NCBI RefSeq assembly: GCF_030867145.1 | Contig: NC_134434.1 | Coordinates: 3,162,001 to 3,226,000, forward strand | Source of the DNA: Opisthocomus hoazin | Taxonomy: Eukaryota; Chordata; Aves; Opisthocomiformes; Opisthocomidae | Length of the DNA stretch: 64,000 nt | Direction of reading: 5' to 3' | Shown here: positions 22,411-34,500 of the stretch, one piece after another | Position numbering within the stretch: the stretch's first letter is position 1 | Layout of the letters: each line of letters opens with the position of its first letter | The notes under the pieces: model-generated | Database searches by the model: none | What the model was told of the DNA's origin: nothing | The model's input: only the letters and a program-made list of their open reading frames with translations | Position numbers and translations under genes: made by a program

Positions 22411-25400
22411 TTACCTACGCTTCAGCACCGAGACGCAATCTTTCTTCAGCGGCCCGATCTGCAGGTGGGCATCGACGCTCTCCAGGAAGAAGGCTGGTTT
22501 CAGCTTGCACAGGAAAAGAGAGGCGAATTGGTGGTTGATCTTGTTCTGGAACGGGTCAAACTGACCCTTGGCAAAAGGGGAGACCTTGAGCTGCTGCAGG
22601 CAGGTCATCTTGGAGTCCTTGACTCCGTAGAAGGTCAGGGCCTTCTCCGAATACTCCAGGAAGACCCCAATCGTGTGGAAAAACGGCTGCTGGATGACGG
22701 ACTCAAAGCCACCAAACCAGGCCACGTAGTTCTGTCCATTCCACTGCAGGCAGCAGGACTTCTCGTTCCGCCCTAGGCGCCCGCGGTTGTAGGACTCCCG
22801 GGGGTCGAAGTCCTCAGCGATGACGCCGATGCTGACCCAGCCGTCGATGAGCTCCACCTCCCAGTAGTAGTTGCCCCGGTTCATGAGGTTCACTCCCAGC
22901 ACCTGCTCGCAGTTGATGAACCGGGTCGGGCTCTCGGGGTAGGGGATGGGGCACAGCACCCGCTTGGCCCCTTTGGTGCCAAACAGCTGGATGAACTTGT
23001 CGGCCGTGTCACTGTCCAGGTCAATGATGAAGGCAACTGTGTGGGACAAGAAGGAGACATAAGGGTGAGGAGGGAAACAGGAGGAAATCCCCCCAGCCCT
23101 CCCCGCTCCGATCCCCTGCTCCAGCCTTCGGCGATTAACACGATCCTTTCTGCCTCTCACCATCACTCTGTGCCTGTGGTTTTAAATCCCACAGCCAATT
23201 TCAGCCGATGAGGGCAAGGGGCTGAAAGAGGTGACATTCCCATAAGCAGGATGAACACAGGCAACCGGGCAGAGGAGAGAGCAGAGGGGCTGCTCGATGG
23301 GCTCATCCGTGACGCCAGACGTCGGAGAATCCACCCGACAGACTGCTAGCAGGAACATCCCGTCTAAAAGCAGCTTTCAGGCAACCCCAGACCAACACAG
23401 CAGGGAGGGACCCCAAGCAGACAGGAGAAGATCCAGGCACGTCACGCCCACAAACCAACGGCTCCGTGCGGTCGGCTCTCGCTGCCCCACGGCCTCTGCG
23501 GGAGCCACGTGAGAAACGCCGCTGGGTCCCCAACAGCGGGCACGTCCAGCGGGAACAGCCCCGGACACGTATCGCTGCCGACTGCCTTGCGGGTCTGCAC
23601 CCACGGCGTGTCCCAGCCCCGCAGCAGCGGCTCCGCACGCCCTGCTCGAGGCCAGGCTGAATTATCCCCCCGCTTGCTGCCGCTGAAGCTGACCCTGGCC
23701 ACACCGCTGCTCTGCGGCAAACAGGGCAGATGCGCAGACTCTGATCTGATTTAACGGAGGATCCAATTCGTCAAGGGCTGGAAGGCAGCAGAAATCACAC
23801 GGTACGTCTACAGCCCCCCCGGCAGCTGGTCTGGCAGAACCACAGACAAGGGGGGAGGGGGGAAAGAAAAAAATCACCTAAACAGATTCTGACCGTTGTC
23901 AGGAAAGCACGGAGGCTTCCTCGTTAGCTGAGCAATATTTCCTCCGTTGGCAGCTCCTGCCAGCCGCCTGCTCGGCACCAGCACCGGCCGAGCACGTGGG
24001 AAGGAGCCGGCCGGCCGGGAGAGAGGAAAGGGAAGATGGACCACAGCAACAGCTGTCCCAGCAAGAGCCCCTCGCTTACATTTCAGGAAGTAATCGCGGC
24101 TCTCCAGGCAGGCGGGATGGTTTGACTTGTCTGGAAATCGGGACTCGGCCAACGCTGCAGAGACAGGGACAGAGGGGTTTGCCAAGAAACCGAGGCCACG
24201 AACAAGGGTGTTGCTGCACCCCGCCCGACACCCTGGGGGTACCCAGCCACTGCGGCCCCCCACCCGGCATCCCCAGCTCCCCCTGCACCTCCGAGACGGG
24301 GAAGGACGGACGCTGCCTGTGTGACCCCCAGGGAGACGGGCGGGGGGGCAAGGAACCGGCTGCAACTCCCACAAGCAACGAAAGAGAGGAGAGAGCTCAG
24401 GCTAAAGGAGAGAGCGCGGGAGAAAGCTGCCACGGTGGCTTTCTCAGCCTGGCAGGTCTGGGAGACCCCAGCCTGCCCCATGAAAAGGATCATCTGTCCC
24501 GGGAAGAAAGAGTCCCCTTTCATGGGAGGCCACTTTGGCCCCTTGCCCCCTCCCGCAGGGCCCTGCCTAACTCCCAGGCTGTTTGTTGCCTCTCCAGACT
24601 CCGGTCTCCGTGGAAAAATTCATAAAACCTCAAGGAGGAGGCGTAAGCCCAGACAGGGATTGTGCAACGTGCAGCACAACCGTGCCGGGCAGCTTCCAGC
24701 GCTGGAGGGAGAGGGGCCAGCGCTCGCAGGGGCCACCGAGCCCGAGGGCATCTCCCAGCTACGCGGGGAGGACGGAGGGTGAAGGGGCGACCTCCGGGCA
24801 GAGGGACCGGGTGAGCACAAACCTTCCTCCTTCTCCTGGACACTCAGCCCATCAATTCCCTTCCCCTGCAAGTGGTCCCACTGGTTTTTGCAGGCAGCAG
24901 ACAGCACATCCTTCACGGCGCCCACGGTTTGGGCGCATCTGGTGAAGTTCAGCTCGTTCTGGAAGCTTGGAGCTGGGGAGAGGCGTTCTTCCATGGCTAC
25001 TTTTAAGGCCTGAAATTCCTGAGCCAAAAAGACAGAGTTTCAGGAGGTTTCAAACAAGCTGGAGTTGTCTCTTGTTCCGCAACCCCACCCTTCCCCGGAG
25101 GATCTGGGAATTGGCAGCTCACAGGACTTGGCCCAGGGACAGCCCTGCACAGGGGAGGAGAACGCTTTCCCGGCCGCGCGTTCCTGGCGCCTTCTCTTCG
25201 CTCCCTTTCAAACCTGGGCCCAGACCATGCCCACCTCACATGGAGCAGCATCTCCTCCCTAAAAGGTCTCCTCTCACTGGGCTGCCAGGGAGGGGGGCAG
25301 TGGGGCAGCCCAGCCTCTTGCTCTCTGCTCCCCACACCCGGGTACCCAGCCTGGGCAGCACGTCAGCTTCTCCCGAGTCACAGCCAGCATGGAGGTGGAG

Positions 25401-28400
25401 GTGATGGAGGAGAAAGTCTTGGCCGCCCGGTCCCCACCGGGAGCGGGGAGGGGAGAAGACTGTGCCAACAGGAGTGAGACTCTGCAGCCCTCACACCCCT
25501 GGGCTCCTGACACCCAACTCCACGTGAAACAGCACAAAACCCCACAAGACAAGGTGTTCAGCTCCTCCTCCTCGCCCCATCCCACCCAGGCACCTGAAGG
25601 AAGTAGATGGTGTCGGTGCTGGGGACGTTCTCCAGGTTTTGCTTGCACTGGGCCAGCTTGGCTCGCCTCCTCTCCTTCCAGCGGAGATCGGCCTCGGCCT
25701 CCCCCAGCATGGAGCGCTCCTCGTCCTCGATGAAACCGGCCACCTCCTTCTGGAAGGTCTCCAGGACCTGGGAGGCTTCTGCAAACAGCTTCTCGACTGC
25801 TTCCCTCTCCTTCGTGGCAGCACCCTGAGCACAGGGAGAGAGGGGTCAGGGTCACCTCCCGCAGGCGAGGGTGCGGGAGAGCACCCTTGTCCCCTGCCCA
25901 GCACCCAGTTCGCAGCACTGCGGGGTCCCCCTGACACCCTGTAACCCCCTTCCTTCACCCAAGAGCTCGAAGCGCTTTATGACCCAGCTGTCGAGGGACC
26001 TGGCTTGGGCACGGCCACCGCACCACATCTCGTGTCCCCAGGCGGTGAAGTGACAAGTCCAGGGCCAAAGGGGACCAAACCCCCGTGAGCCTGGGGAGAG
26101 AAGGTGCCAGAGCCAGCGGACGCCCTGGCACGGTCCTTGCCCCGTTCCTCCTCCCAGGTTGCAAACGAAAGCAACCAGAGATGCCGCGAGGGTTCGCCGA
26201 GATGAGAAACAAGGACAGACCCTCAGGGATCCTTGCCAGGGTCACCATCATTTTACGGAGCGCTTGCTCCCCTGTGAGCACCACCTCTGCACCCCAAAAG
26301 CTGACGGCCCCTTCGCCTCCGCTCCCCGGCCCAGCAGAGCTGCGCTGACGGAGCGCAGCCATCACAGCGTCACCTTAATGAGCTCCACCATCTTCTTGGC
26401 CTGAGCGATGGTGACTGCCAGCTCCTCCAGCTCGTTCTCCACATCGCTGAGGAATTTGGCTTGTTGGGCCTGCGGACACGAGGGACCAACGCTGAGCTCT
26501 GCCCCCCGCTCCCGGCAGCGGGGACGTGGGGGAACCCAGCCTCTCCCTCCCCCAGCCCCGGCTCCGGCCATGCCCTGCTGTCGGGCTTCGGGTGCAGGGT
26601 GCGAGGGGAATCGCGAGTCGTTCTCCCGTTTTCCCCCCCTGCAGCACCCAACCTGCGGACACCCCTTCTGACGTCCCTTCTTGGCTGCAAAGGGCCATAC
26701 CCAGCCGCACGCTCCCCACCCCGCTCCCCGCGGAAACCGAACAAAGTGGGAATTTGAAAGCAAAACCATCGGGCAGCGACCGCAGCGAGCGCGGCTCAGC
26801 CACACGCTCCAAGTGCGTATCCCTTTAGATGAAGAGCTACTGGAGAGAGTCCAGCGGAGGGCTACGAGGATGGTGAGGGGACTGGAGCATCTCCCCTACG
26901 AGGAGAGGTTGAGGGAACTGGGCTTGTTCAGCCTGAAGAAGAGAAGGCTGCAAGGGGACCTTATAAATGCCTACAAATATCTGAAGGGTGGATGTCAGGA
27001 GGATGGGGCCAAGCTCTTTTCAGTGGTGCCCAGTGACAGGACAAGGGGCAACGGGCACAAACTGAGGCACAGGAAGTTCCGTCTGAACATGAGGAAGAAC
27101 TTCTTCCCTCTGAGGGTGACGGAGCACTGGAACAGGCTGCCCAGGGAGGCTGTGGAGTCTCCTTCTCTGGAGATATTCAAGCCCCGCCTGGACAAGGTCC
27201 TGTGCAGCCTGCTGTAGGTGACCCTGCTTCGGCAGGGGGGTTGGACTGGGTGACCCACAGAGGTCCCTGCCAACCCCTACTATTCTGTGATTCTGTGATT
27301 CTGTGATCCCAAGGCTGGGAAAAATCCGCCTGGGATTGGCGTGGGAGCAGCCCCGGAGCACTGGGAAACGCGGCGCCGGGTCCCCAGGACGTTTCTCGTT
27401 AGGAGCAGAGCAAAGCAGCTCGGGAGCACAGGGTGCTGCGTGGCTGCGGAGGAAGCACCGTCCCGACGCGGCGTTTCCTGACGCGCTGTTAGCGCCAGCC
27501 ATTGCCCGTCGCGAGGACGGGTCCCTCGGGAGCCCGGAGGGTCCTGGCACCCCGCTCAGCCCCCAGACCCTGCCGTGCTCGTGCCCCAGTGAGGGACGAC
27601 AGGCGCTTTCCCCATCCATCTCTCCCACCCCGCAGCGCGAGGGCGGTGGCAGCGACGTGAAGCAGCGACGTGAGGCTCCTCGGGGCTGGGATCACACGCA
27701 CGTTCTATTTTAAGGCACCTGATGACTGATAACGCCAGTGAAAGGGTTTTCCGGCAGTCCCAAGAGCCCATCAGGGAGCGGGAGCGTGTCCACAGCCCCC
27801 GGGCTCTCCCCTGGAAAAAGCAACCCCCCCCCAGATGCCCCGTGCCGACACGGGGATCACAGAATCACAGAATAGTAGGGGTTGGAAGGGACCTCTGTGG
27901 GTCACCCAGTCCAACCCTCCTGCTGAAGCAGGGTCACCCAGAGCAGGCTGCACAGGACCTTGTCCAGGTGGGTCTTGAATATCTCCAGAGAAGGAGACTC
28001 CACAGCCTCCCTGGGCAGCCTGGGCCAGTGCTCCGTCACCCTCAGAGGGAAGAAGTTCTTCCTCATCTTCAGACGGAACTTCCTCTGCTCCAGTTTGTGC
28101 CCATTGCCCCTTGTCCTGTCACTGGGCACCACTGAAAAGAGCTTGGCCCCATCCTCCTGACCCCCACCCTGCAGATATTTGTAGGCATTTCTAAGGTCCC
28201 CTCGCAGCCTTCTCTTCTTCAGGCTGAACAAGCCCAGTTCCCTCATCCTCTCCTCATAGGGGAGATGTTCCAGTCCCCTCACCATCCTCGTAGCCCTCCA
28301 CTGGACTCTCTCCAGTAGCTCTTCATCTTACCACCCCGCCATGAGCCCCCCAGCTGCCGGCACCGCGCAGAGGCCCGACGCGCTCCCGACGCGCTCGAGG

Positions 28401-30464
28401 CAGCAGTGCCCAGCCAGCACAGCGGCCCCGGCTCCCGAGGAGGCTCCTGGGTGCGAATCTGGGAGGTGACTCAGCCGCCATCTGGGAATGGGAGGGATGG
28501 AAAAAACCCCCCCGCTGCCAAAACGCCGGGACACAAAGGGCTGGTGGAGCGGGAGCGGCGGCCGGGCAGGCTGCCAGCGCGCGGAGAAAAACCGCCTTGA
28601 CGAAGCTGTGGGAACGAGACGGGGCAGACGGGTGCCCCGCGACCGCGGCCACTGCGGGGTGACCCAGGCACCCTCGTCCACAGCCCTGCACCCACGGGGG
28701 CTGCAGGCTTGGCCCCCGCACCGGGACCAAGCCCCACGGGCTGCCTGGCGGTGGGTCTGCCCCTGACGCCTGTCCCCCTCTGCCCGTCCTGTCCCCACCC
28801 CACAGGGTGCCCTGATGGCACAGCACCCCGTCCCCCCATGCCTGGTGGGGGCCGGGCTGCAGCACCCACCCTGCACAGGGCGTCCCCCCAGTGCTCCACC
28901 CGCAAGTGCCCCGCGTGGGGATTAGGACCCCCATGGGGATGGGGGTGCAGCATGGACCCCTCCCAGGGGTGCCGCACCTCACCCCACCCGGGACGCCCCA
29001 CCAGCGCTGCACCCCACAAGGACACCCCCCATGCCAGGGTGAGTTCCTGAGTGGGGATAGGGGTGCAGGACCCTCCCCACCCAATCTGTCCCATCCCTGC
29101 CCACCCGGGACACCCCACCAGCGCTGCACCCTGTAAGGACACCCCCCACGCCAGAGAGATTCCCGCGTGGAGATACGGGTGCAGGACCCTCCCCACGCAG
29201 CCTGCCCCATCCCTGCCCACTCGGGACGCCCCACCAGGGCTGCACCCCACAAGACCACCCCCTACACCAGGGTGAGTTCCTGCATGGGGATACAAGTGCA
29301 GGACCCTCCCCACGCAGCCTGCCCCACCCCACCCAACCCGGGACACCCCACCGGCGCTGAACCCCGTAAGGACACCCCCCACGCCAGAGAGATTCCCGCG
29401 TGGAGATACGGGTGCAGGACCCTCCCCACCCAACCTGCCCCATCCCTGCCCACTCGGGACGCCCCACCAGGGCTGCACCCCACAAGACCACCCCCCCACG
29501 CCGGGGTGAGTCCCGCGTGGGGATACGGGTGCAGGACCCTCCCCACGCAGCCTGCCCCATCCCTGCCCACTCGGGACGCCCCACCAGGGCTGCATCCCAC
29601 ACGACCACCCCCCCACGCCGCGGTGAGTCCCGCGGGGGATACGGGTGCAGCACCCCCCCACTCGGGACGCCCCATCCCTGCCCACCCGGGCCGCCCCACC
29701 AGCGCTGCACCCCCCACAAGACCACCCCCCCCCCACTCCCCACGCACCTCCTTGAGCTCCCGCTCCCTCTCGAGGGGCACCACGTCGTGGGCGCGGTGCT
29801 CGTGGGCGCGGCAGCGGGCGCAGACGCAGGCCTGCTCGGCGCGGCAGAAGCCGTCGAGGGGCTGGAGGTGGCGGGGGCAGAGCCCCTCCTCCAGCCGCCG
29901 CAGCGGGGCCACCAGGCGGTGGGCGCGGAAGGCGGGGGCCCGGCGGTGGGGCTCCAGGTGGGCCCCGCAGAAGGAAGCCAGGCACACCAGGCACGACCGG
30001 GCCGCCTCAGCCCGCGACCCCGCCGGGCACACGTCGCACAGCACGGCCGCTCCTTCCTCCCCCCCCGCCGCCGCCGCCTCCTCCTCCTCCTCCTCGGCTC
30101 CCGGGGCCATCGGGGACGCGGCGGCTGGCGACGGGGGGGACGAAGCGGCGGCGGCGGCTGCCAGGACCTCGCAGAGGGCGCGGTTCTTGCGGAGCCGCAG
30201 GGCCGCGGGGACGGGCTCCTGGCAGAGCGGGCAGCGGGCGGCCCCGCCCGCCCCGCCGCTGCCGTCGGGGGGGCCCGGCCGCTGGCGCAGCGCCCGCAGG
30301 CAGCCCTGGCAGAAGTTGTGCCCGCACGGCACCGTCACCGGGTCCTTCAGCAGGTCGAGGCAGATGGGGCAGACGAAGGGACCGTCGGGGAGCCCCGGAG
30401 CCGCCAGCGCCAGCCGTAACCCCGCGGAGGAGGCCGGCGGGGCCCTCCCGGGCGCGGGCTCCAT
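22411..30464 (-). CDS. TRIM47: E3 ubiquitin ligase TRIM47, 6 exons, 646 aa
   Basis: TRIM47 is a cytoplasmic RING-type E3 ubiquitin ligase. Exons: 29748-30464, 26374-26469, 25594-25824, 24823-25018, 24080-24154 and 22411-23036; all GT-AG with matching phases. Exon 1 encodes an Ala/Pro-rich leader of about 28 residues, the RING ([29 protein letters not shown]; from residue 32), a Glu/Ala-rich linker, and two zinc-binding B-box-like segments (CDVC...[13 protein letters not shown] and [12 protein letters not shown]...[10 protein letters not shown]). Exons 2-4 encode the coiled coil, and exon 6 the PRY-SPRY domain ([37 protein letters not shown]), ending [17 protein letters not shown]. That end is almost identical to human TRIM47 (638 aa). 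Intron 1 is large because of repeats. The N-terminal leader upstream of the RING is longer than in human TRIM47. Identity is very sure. Confidence 0.95.
26826..27307 (+). mobile_element. CR1 LINE copy A in TRIM47 intron 1
   Basis: About 480 bp of CR1 on the plus strand, starting at AGATGAAGAGCTACTGGAG and ending in a triple ATTCTGTG tail. It is antisense to TRIM47. It is about 95% identical by eye to the opposite-strand copy at 27857-28330 and begins at the same CR1 position. Confidence 0.94.
27857..28330 (-). mobile_element. CR1 LINE copy B in TRIM47 intron 1
   Basis: About 470 bp of CR1 on the minus strand, in the same sense as TRIM47. Its 5' end stops at the same AGATGAAGAGC position as copy A, 550 bp away in opposite orientation. 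Together they form a long inverted repeat inside TRIM47 intron 1. Confidence 0.94.
28930..29735. repeat. 116-117 bp tandem array in TRIM47 intron 1, about seven copies
   Basis: A unit of 116-117 bp carrying GGTGCAGGACCCTCCCC, CTGCCCAC(C/T)CGGGAC and CCCCACCAG(C/G)GCTGCACCC recurs with starts near 28935, 29053, 29169, 29285, 29402, 29519 and 29635. The array ends about a dozen bases before the exon 1 splice donor at 29747. The minus (transcribed) strand is G-rich. Long open frames on both strands through this array are a by-product of its base composition and period. Confidence 0.93.
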
Positions 30465-30950
30465 CCCTCGGCGGCCCGACCGGCCCCGGCCCCGGCCCCA
30501 ACCCCGGCGGGAGGCGGGCGGACCCCGCGCCCCGCCCGCTCCGCTCCGCCTCCCCGCGCGGCTGGGGGCTGGGGCCTCTCCTCCCCCCCCCCCGGCCCCC
30601 GCCCGCCCGCCCGCGGTGCTCCCCCACCCCCCCTCACGACCCCCGATCGCCCGCCCGAGGTGTTCCCCCGCCCCCCCCCACGACCCCCGATCGCCCGCCC
30701 GAGGTGCTCCCCCGCCCCCCCCACGACCCCCGATCGCCCGCCCGTCCCCCCGGGGGAGGGGGTGTCTCATCGGCGGGGGCTGCTCCCCACGCCGGGCATC
30801 TGGTGCCTCTCCCCGGGATCTGCTGCCTCCTGGGAGGACCCCCCCTCCCCCGGGGGGATGCTGGGGATGTAGTGCCCCCCCCCACCCCCCCAGGGTCTGC
30901 CGCCTCCGGAAGGATCGGCCCCGCTGGGATCTGGACCCTCCCCGGGGGTC
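29748..30950 (-). promoter_or_regulatory. TRIM47: TRIM47 CpG island
   Basis: Exon 1 and about 500 bp upstream are very rich in G, C and CpG. No TATA box is visible. The island lies between the TRIM47 start and the end of TRIM65, so the TRIM47 promoter is squeezed into roughly 600 bp. Confidence 0.6.
30615..30744. repeat. 44-bp tandem repeat, three copies, upstream of TRIM47
   Basis: Three near-identical units begin at 30615, 30659 and 30703, each containing GGTG(C/T)TCCCCC, a C-run, then ACGACCCCCGATCGCCCGCC. They lie 150-280 bp upstream of the TRIM47 start codon, in promoter or 5' UTR. Each unit contains one GATCGCCCGCC box and a long C-run (G-run on the transcribed strand). Confidence 0.9.
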
Positions 30951-31049
30951 TGCTGCCCACCGGGGGTCTGCTGTCCCCAGGGGAAGCTGCTGCACCCCCC
31001 CCCCCCCCCAGTGCTGCTCGGGCCCACGGCTCCCACCAGCACCGAGGTC

Positions 31050-31530
31050 AAACCAGTAGGAAAATGGAGCTTTACTGGGGAAAGGAGCTTCGTACAAAGA
31101 GCAGTGGTGCCGTGACACCCTAAAAAGTTGCTCTGCCACGTCCGAAAGTGGCAAGAGGGGACGGGGAGGGGCTGGGGGAGCACAGGGCTCCCTCCCCCTT
31201 GCCCCACAAGCACTCCGGTGGGGCTGCAGCTCCCCGTCTCTGGGTTCCCCTCACCCCGAATCTTCTCCAGGCTCGGGAGGTTGGGTTGGGACAGGAGGAA
31301 GAGGAAAACCTCCCGCTCGCACCCTCCTCACGCCCCAGCCTTGCCCCATCAGCGACCGGGGGCTTCACCCCACCGCGAGGGCACGGCCCTTAGCCCTGCA
31401 TCCTCTCTCCTGCCTAATTTGTCTCAGCAGCATGACATTTGCATATGCAAATGAGAGCGGGTTAACGCACACACCTGTCTTTTGCCAGCTCTTGTTAAAA
31501 CACCGCACCCCGGGGTCCCACTTGCGCCGC
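31050..31530 (-). other. TRIM65: TRIM65 3' UTR (approximate)
   Basis: After the TRIM65 stop there is no AATAAA before the TRIM47 CpG island. The best candidate signal is the variant AGTAAA at 31071-31076. This gives a 3' UTR of roughly 0.47 kb that includes the octamer palindrome at 31437-31452. Confidence 0.4.
31437..31452. promoter_or_regulatory. Perfect palindrome of two octamer motifs
   Basis: ATTTGCATATGCAAAT is a perfect 16-bp palindrome made of two back-to-back POU/Oct octamers (ATTTGCAT and ATGCAAAT). It lies about 80 bp downstream of the TRIM65 stop codon. Such arrangements can bind Oct-factor dimers. Function here is inferred from sequence only. Confidence 0.55.
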
Positions 31531-34500
31531 TCAGCCCCTCCGGGACAGCGTCACCGCTCGCCCCTCGCACAGCCAAAAGACGGGATAGAGGGGCTCCGTG
31601 AAGACATGGTGGAAGGAGTGGATGAGCTGTGTCCTCTCCCCGAGGCCGTAGAAGGAGAGGAGCCCCTTGCTGTAGTCCAGGCTGACCCCCAGGTTCTTGT
31701 ACAGCCGCTCCCGGATCTTCTCCGCCCGGCCCTTGTGCCAGGCCAGGTAACCATCCTCCCGCACCTGCAGCCCCCAGGAGCCCCCGTCCAGCCCGATGTT
31801 GAACTTGGGGCCCTGCTGCCGCTGCCGGGGGAGGCTGCAGTAGGTCACCCCCAGGATGACGGAGTGGCTGGAGATCTCCACCTCCCAGTAGTGGTGGCCC
31901 TGGCCGCAGCCTTGCGTGCACAGCACCTGCCAGGGCTCGAAGCGGGCGCCCTGCTCCTGCCGCCCACAGACGGCACCGGGGCCGTGCTTGGCTTTCCGGT
32001 TACCCTTTGACAGCTCCAGGTACTTGTTGGCCGTGTCGGGATCAAAGGTCAGGTTGCGGTGGTCTGGGAAGAGCAACGGCATGGACGGGGCTGAAATGCT
32101 TCGTCAGACCTTTACGCCCTTGGCTTGAGCTCTCCCTCCCCCCCCAGAGTGATCTGATTTAAACTGCGCAGTGCTGGCTCTCAGAACAGCAGGGAAGAAG
32201 CCGTAGCATGTTTGGAGGGGAAGGGGAGCGGGGTGAGGTGCGCTAGCTGCCCGCCCGCCTGCCAGAAGGAAGGGAAACAGCCCAGAAATAGCTGGGGAGG
32301 CACCGAGACGACGCTTCGCCCAGCCCGGGCACAGCCCAGCTCACAGCCTGCAAGCAGCGGTGGCTCTGTGGTCACTTTGGAAGAGACGTGCTTGGGTTGA
32401 AGAGTAAAAAATAAGAGCATGGGTGGGGACAGGGGGAGAAAACCAGGCATTAAGTGAGCAAATATGGTATTGCAGGGAGTCACTCTCCTCTGCACGGGCT
32501 GCAATAACCCCTCCTGCCGCGGGCACTCGCTGGCCACCAGCGCCTTACAGAATCACAGAATGGTAGGGGTTGGAAGGGACCTCTGTGGGTCATCTAGTCC
32601 AACCCCCCTGCCGAAGCAGGGTCACCTACAGCAGGCAACCTTGCTCCCACAGCAGCCCAGCCCGGCCAGCTACACGGGGCTCATGCCTGCTGCCTGCACA
32701 TAACGGGTTTTTTCCTGTTAATAACCCTGAGAACGTTTTGTGGAGCCTGATGGAAGGAATCGTTACAGATCCCATGGGCATCGACTGCCTCCCTGGCCCC
32801 AGTGACCTGACCTGAACATCATCCAGCCCTCCTCCCAAGAGGCAGGAGGTGGGAAAAGGAGCGCTGAGGAAATCCCTAAGGAACGGGAGCGGGATGGGCC
32901 CAGGGAGGGAAGGGGACACGAAGGACTGTGGCTGAAAGGGCTGGGGCCACCTCCCTGGACGGGGAGAGGGTGCAGGCAGGGCTCTGCAGGGAGGGCTCTG
33001 GACCGGGGCCGTGCGGTGCGGGGCGGCTGGGGCAGCCCACGACACATCCCCGTGGGTGCTCGCTTGCCAGCTGCTGACGTTGCCAGCCTGTGGGAAAGCG
33101 CTGTGTCTAAATATGGGTTATCGGGATCAGGCACGCTGCTCCTGCCCGGGCAAGACACCCGAGGCGGGCGGAAAGGAGAGGATGGAGACGGGGCAAGATC
33201 TGGGGCAGCAACCAACCCAATGCCAGGCACTGGCAGCCCCAGTTTCCACATGAAAGCGTTCCCTGGTGCCGCCAATCCCTTTAATGAGACTTTTCCTGGC
33301 TGCGCAGCGTCCCCCGGCCCATCCACCCCGGCCTCGCAACACCATTCTCCACATTTAGGGAGAGGGATTGGGAGGGCCAGGGAAGGAGACCCCGTCACCC
33401 AGCTACACCACCCTCCTCCCAGGGAAGAGCTTGCCTTGATGAAACCTCTGCCTGCTGGGGACCCCAGCGGGGTGCTGTCCCTCCCCGACCCCCCCCCCTC
33501 CATGCTCCTCACCCTTCAGAAGCTCAGCTCGGAGCTGGCACTCGGGGAGAGGGGCCACCACCTTCACCGCCAGCCCCTCGGGCTGCACCGGGCCTGTGGA
33601 GGATGGGGACAGGTACTCTGAGTGATGCCACCCAAAAACTTGTCCCTTCCCAGCTTCGATGGGAGGAGGAGGAGGAACTCCATTCTGTGCAAGGCTGGGA
33701 GTGGGCATGTGCCACTGTGGCTCAGCATTGCCAGCAAGGAGGGACCACAGGGAAGCCACCCAGCTCATCCCACCCCACTGATACCCATCTGCTGAACAGA
33801 AGATGCGTGTCCCCATCCCAAACCCCTGTGCCCGGCAGCTGCGTCCCCGGCACGGTGACACGGGCCAGGCTGTGGTTCAAGGTGACTTGGAGCCCTTCAG
33901 GGTGGCCCTGCGAGCAGAGGACTTACCTTGGCCAACAGGGTCAGGGGCTTTGGGGGCCACCGAGCCAGGCAGGTCCTCCAGCAAGAGCCTGGAGATGTCA
34001 GTGAGGATCTCAGTGATGGGCTTGACCACGCCGGCCACGTCAAACTCCACGGGGAGCCGCGCCTCGGGGCTCTCCAGCGATGGGAGCAGGGGGAACTCCT
34101 GCAGATGGACAGACAGACACCCATGCACCGGCCTGGGGAGGACCGGCAGCTCCAAATCCCTTCCACACATGCCATGTCTCCCCAGTGGGTGACAGGGGCA
34201 TCCCCAACACCTCTGCCGTTGGCTGCGGCTGGCGTGCGGGCTCAGGGGACAGTCGCAGGGGGAGCGAGAGGCTGCGAGGAGCAGAGGGGCTGTGGCACAG
34301 GGCTTTGTGTTTTGCTGGCGGTGGAAGAGCCTTGCTGAGCGGTTTGGGGGTGGGAGATGCTGCCCGTGGCCCCATGGGCATCACCGTCCACTCTGATCCA
34401 GCAACGCCCCTTGAGCTTTTCAGTAATTCCACCGAAAGCAGCTCTTCCTTGCAGCCCCATGCCATCCCTGAGCCGGGCTGAGGAGGCTTCTCCCCTGGGG

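Noticed and set aside
26681-27217. 178-codon plus-strand frame with an apparent reverse-transcriptase-tail protein
   Set aside because: This is the end of CR1 ORF2 in a truncated LINE copy, not a host gene.
28930-29735. Repeats resembling a CRISPR array
   Set aside because: The whole 117-bp unit repeats without unique spacers, and the window is a vertebrate chromosome. It is a minisatellite.
28471-29994. 507-codon minus-strand frame through the 117-bp array
   Set aside because: It is a repeated reading of the satellite in a frame different from TRIM47 exon 1, and has no start context or homology.
29167-31059. 630-codon open frame on the plus strand over the TRIM47 first exon and tandem array
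   Set aside because: It is antisense to the confirmed TRIM47 RING exon and runs through a GC-rich array whose period is close to a multiple of three. The composition is low complexity and no domain is visible.
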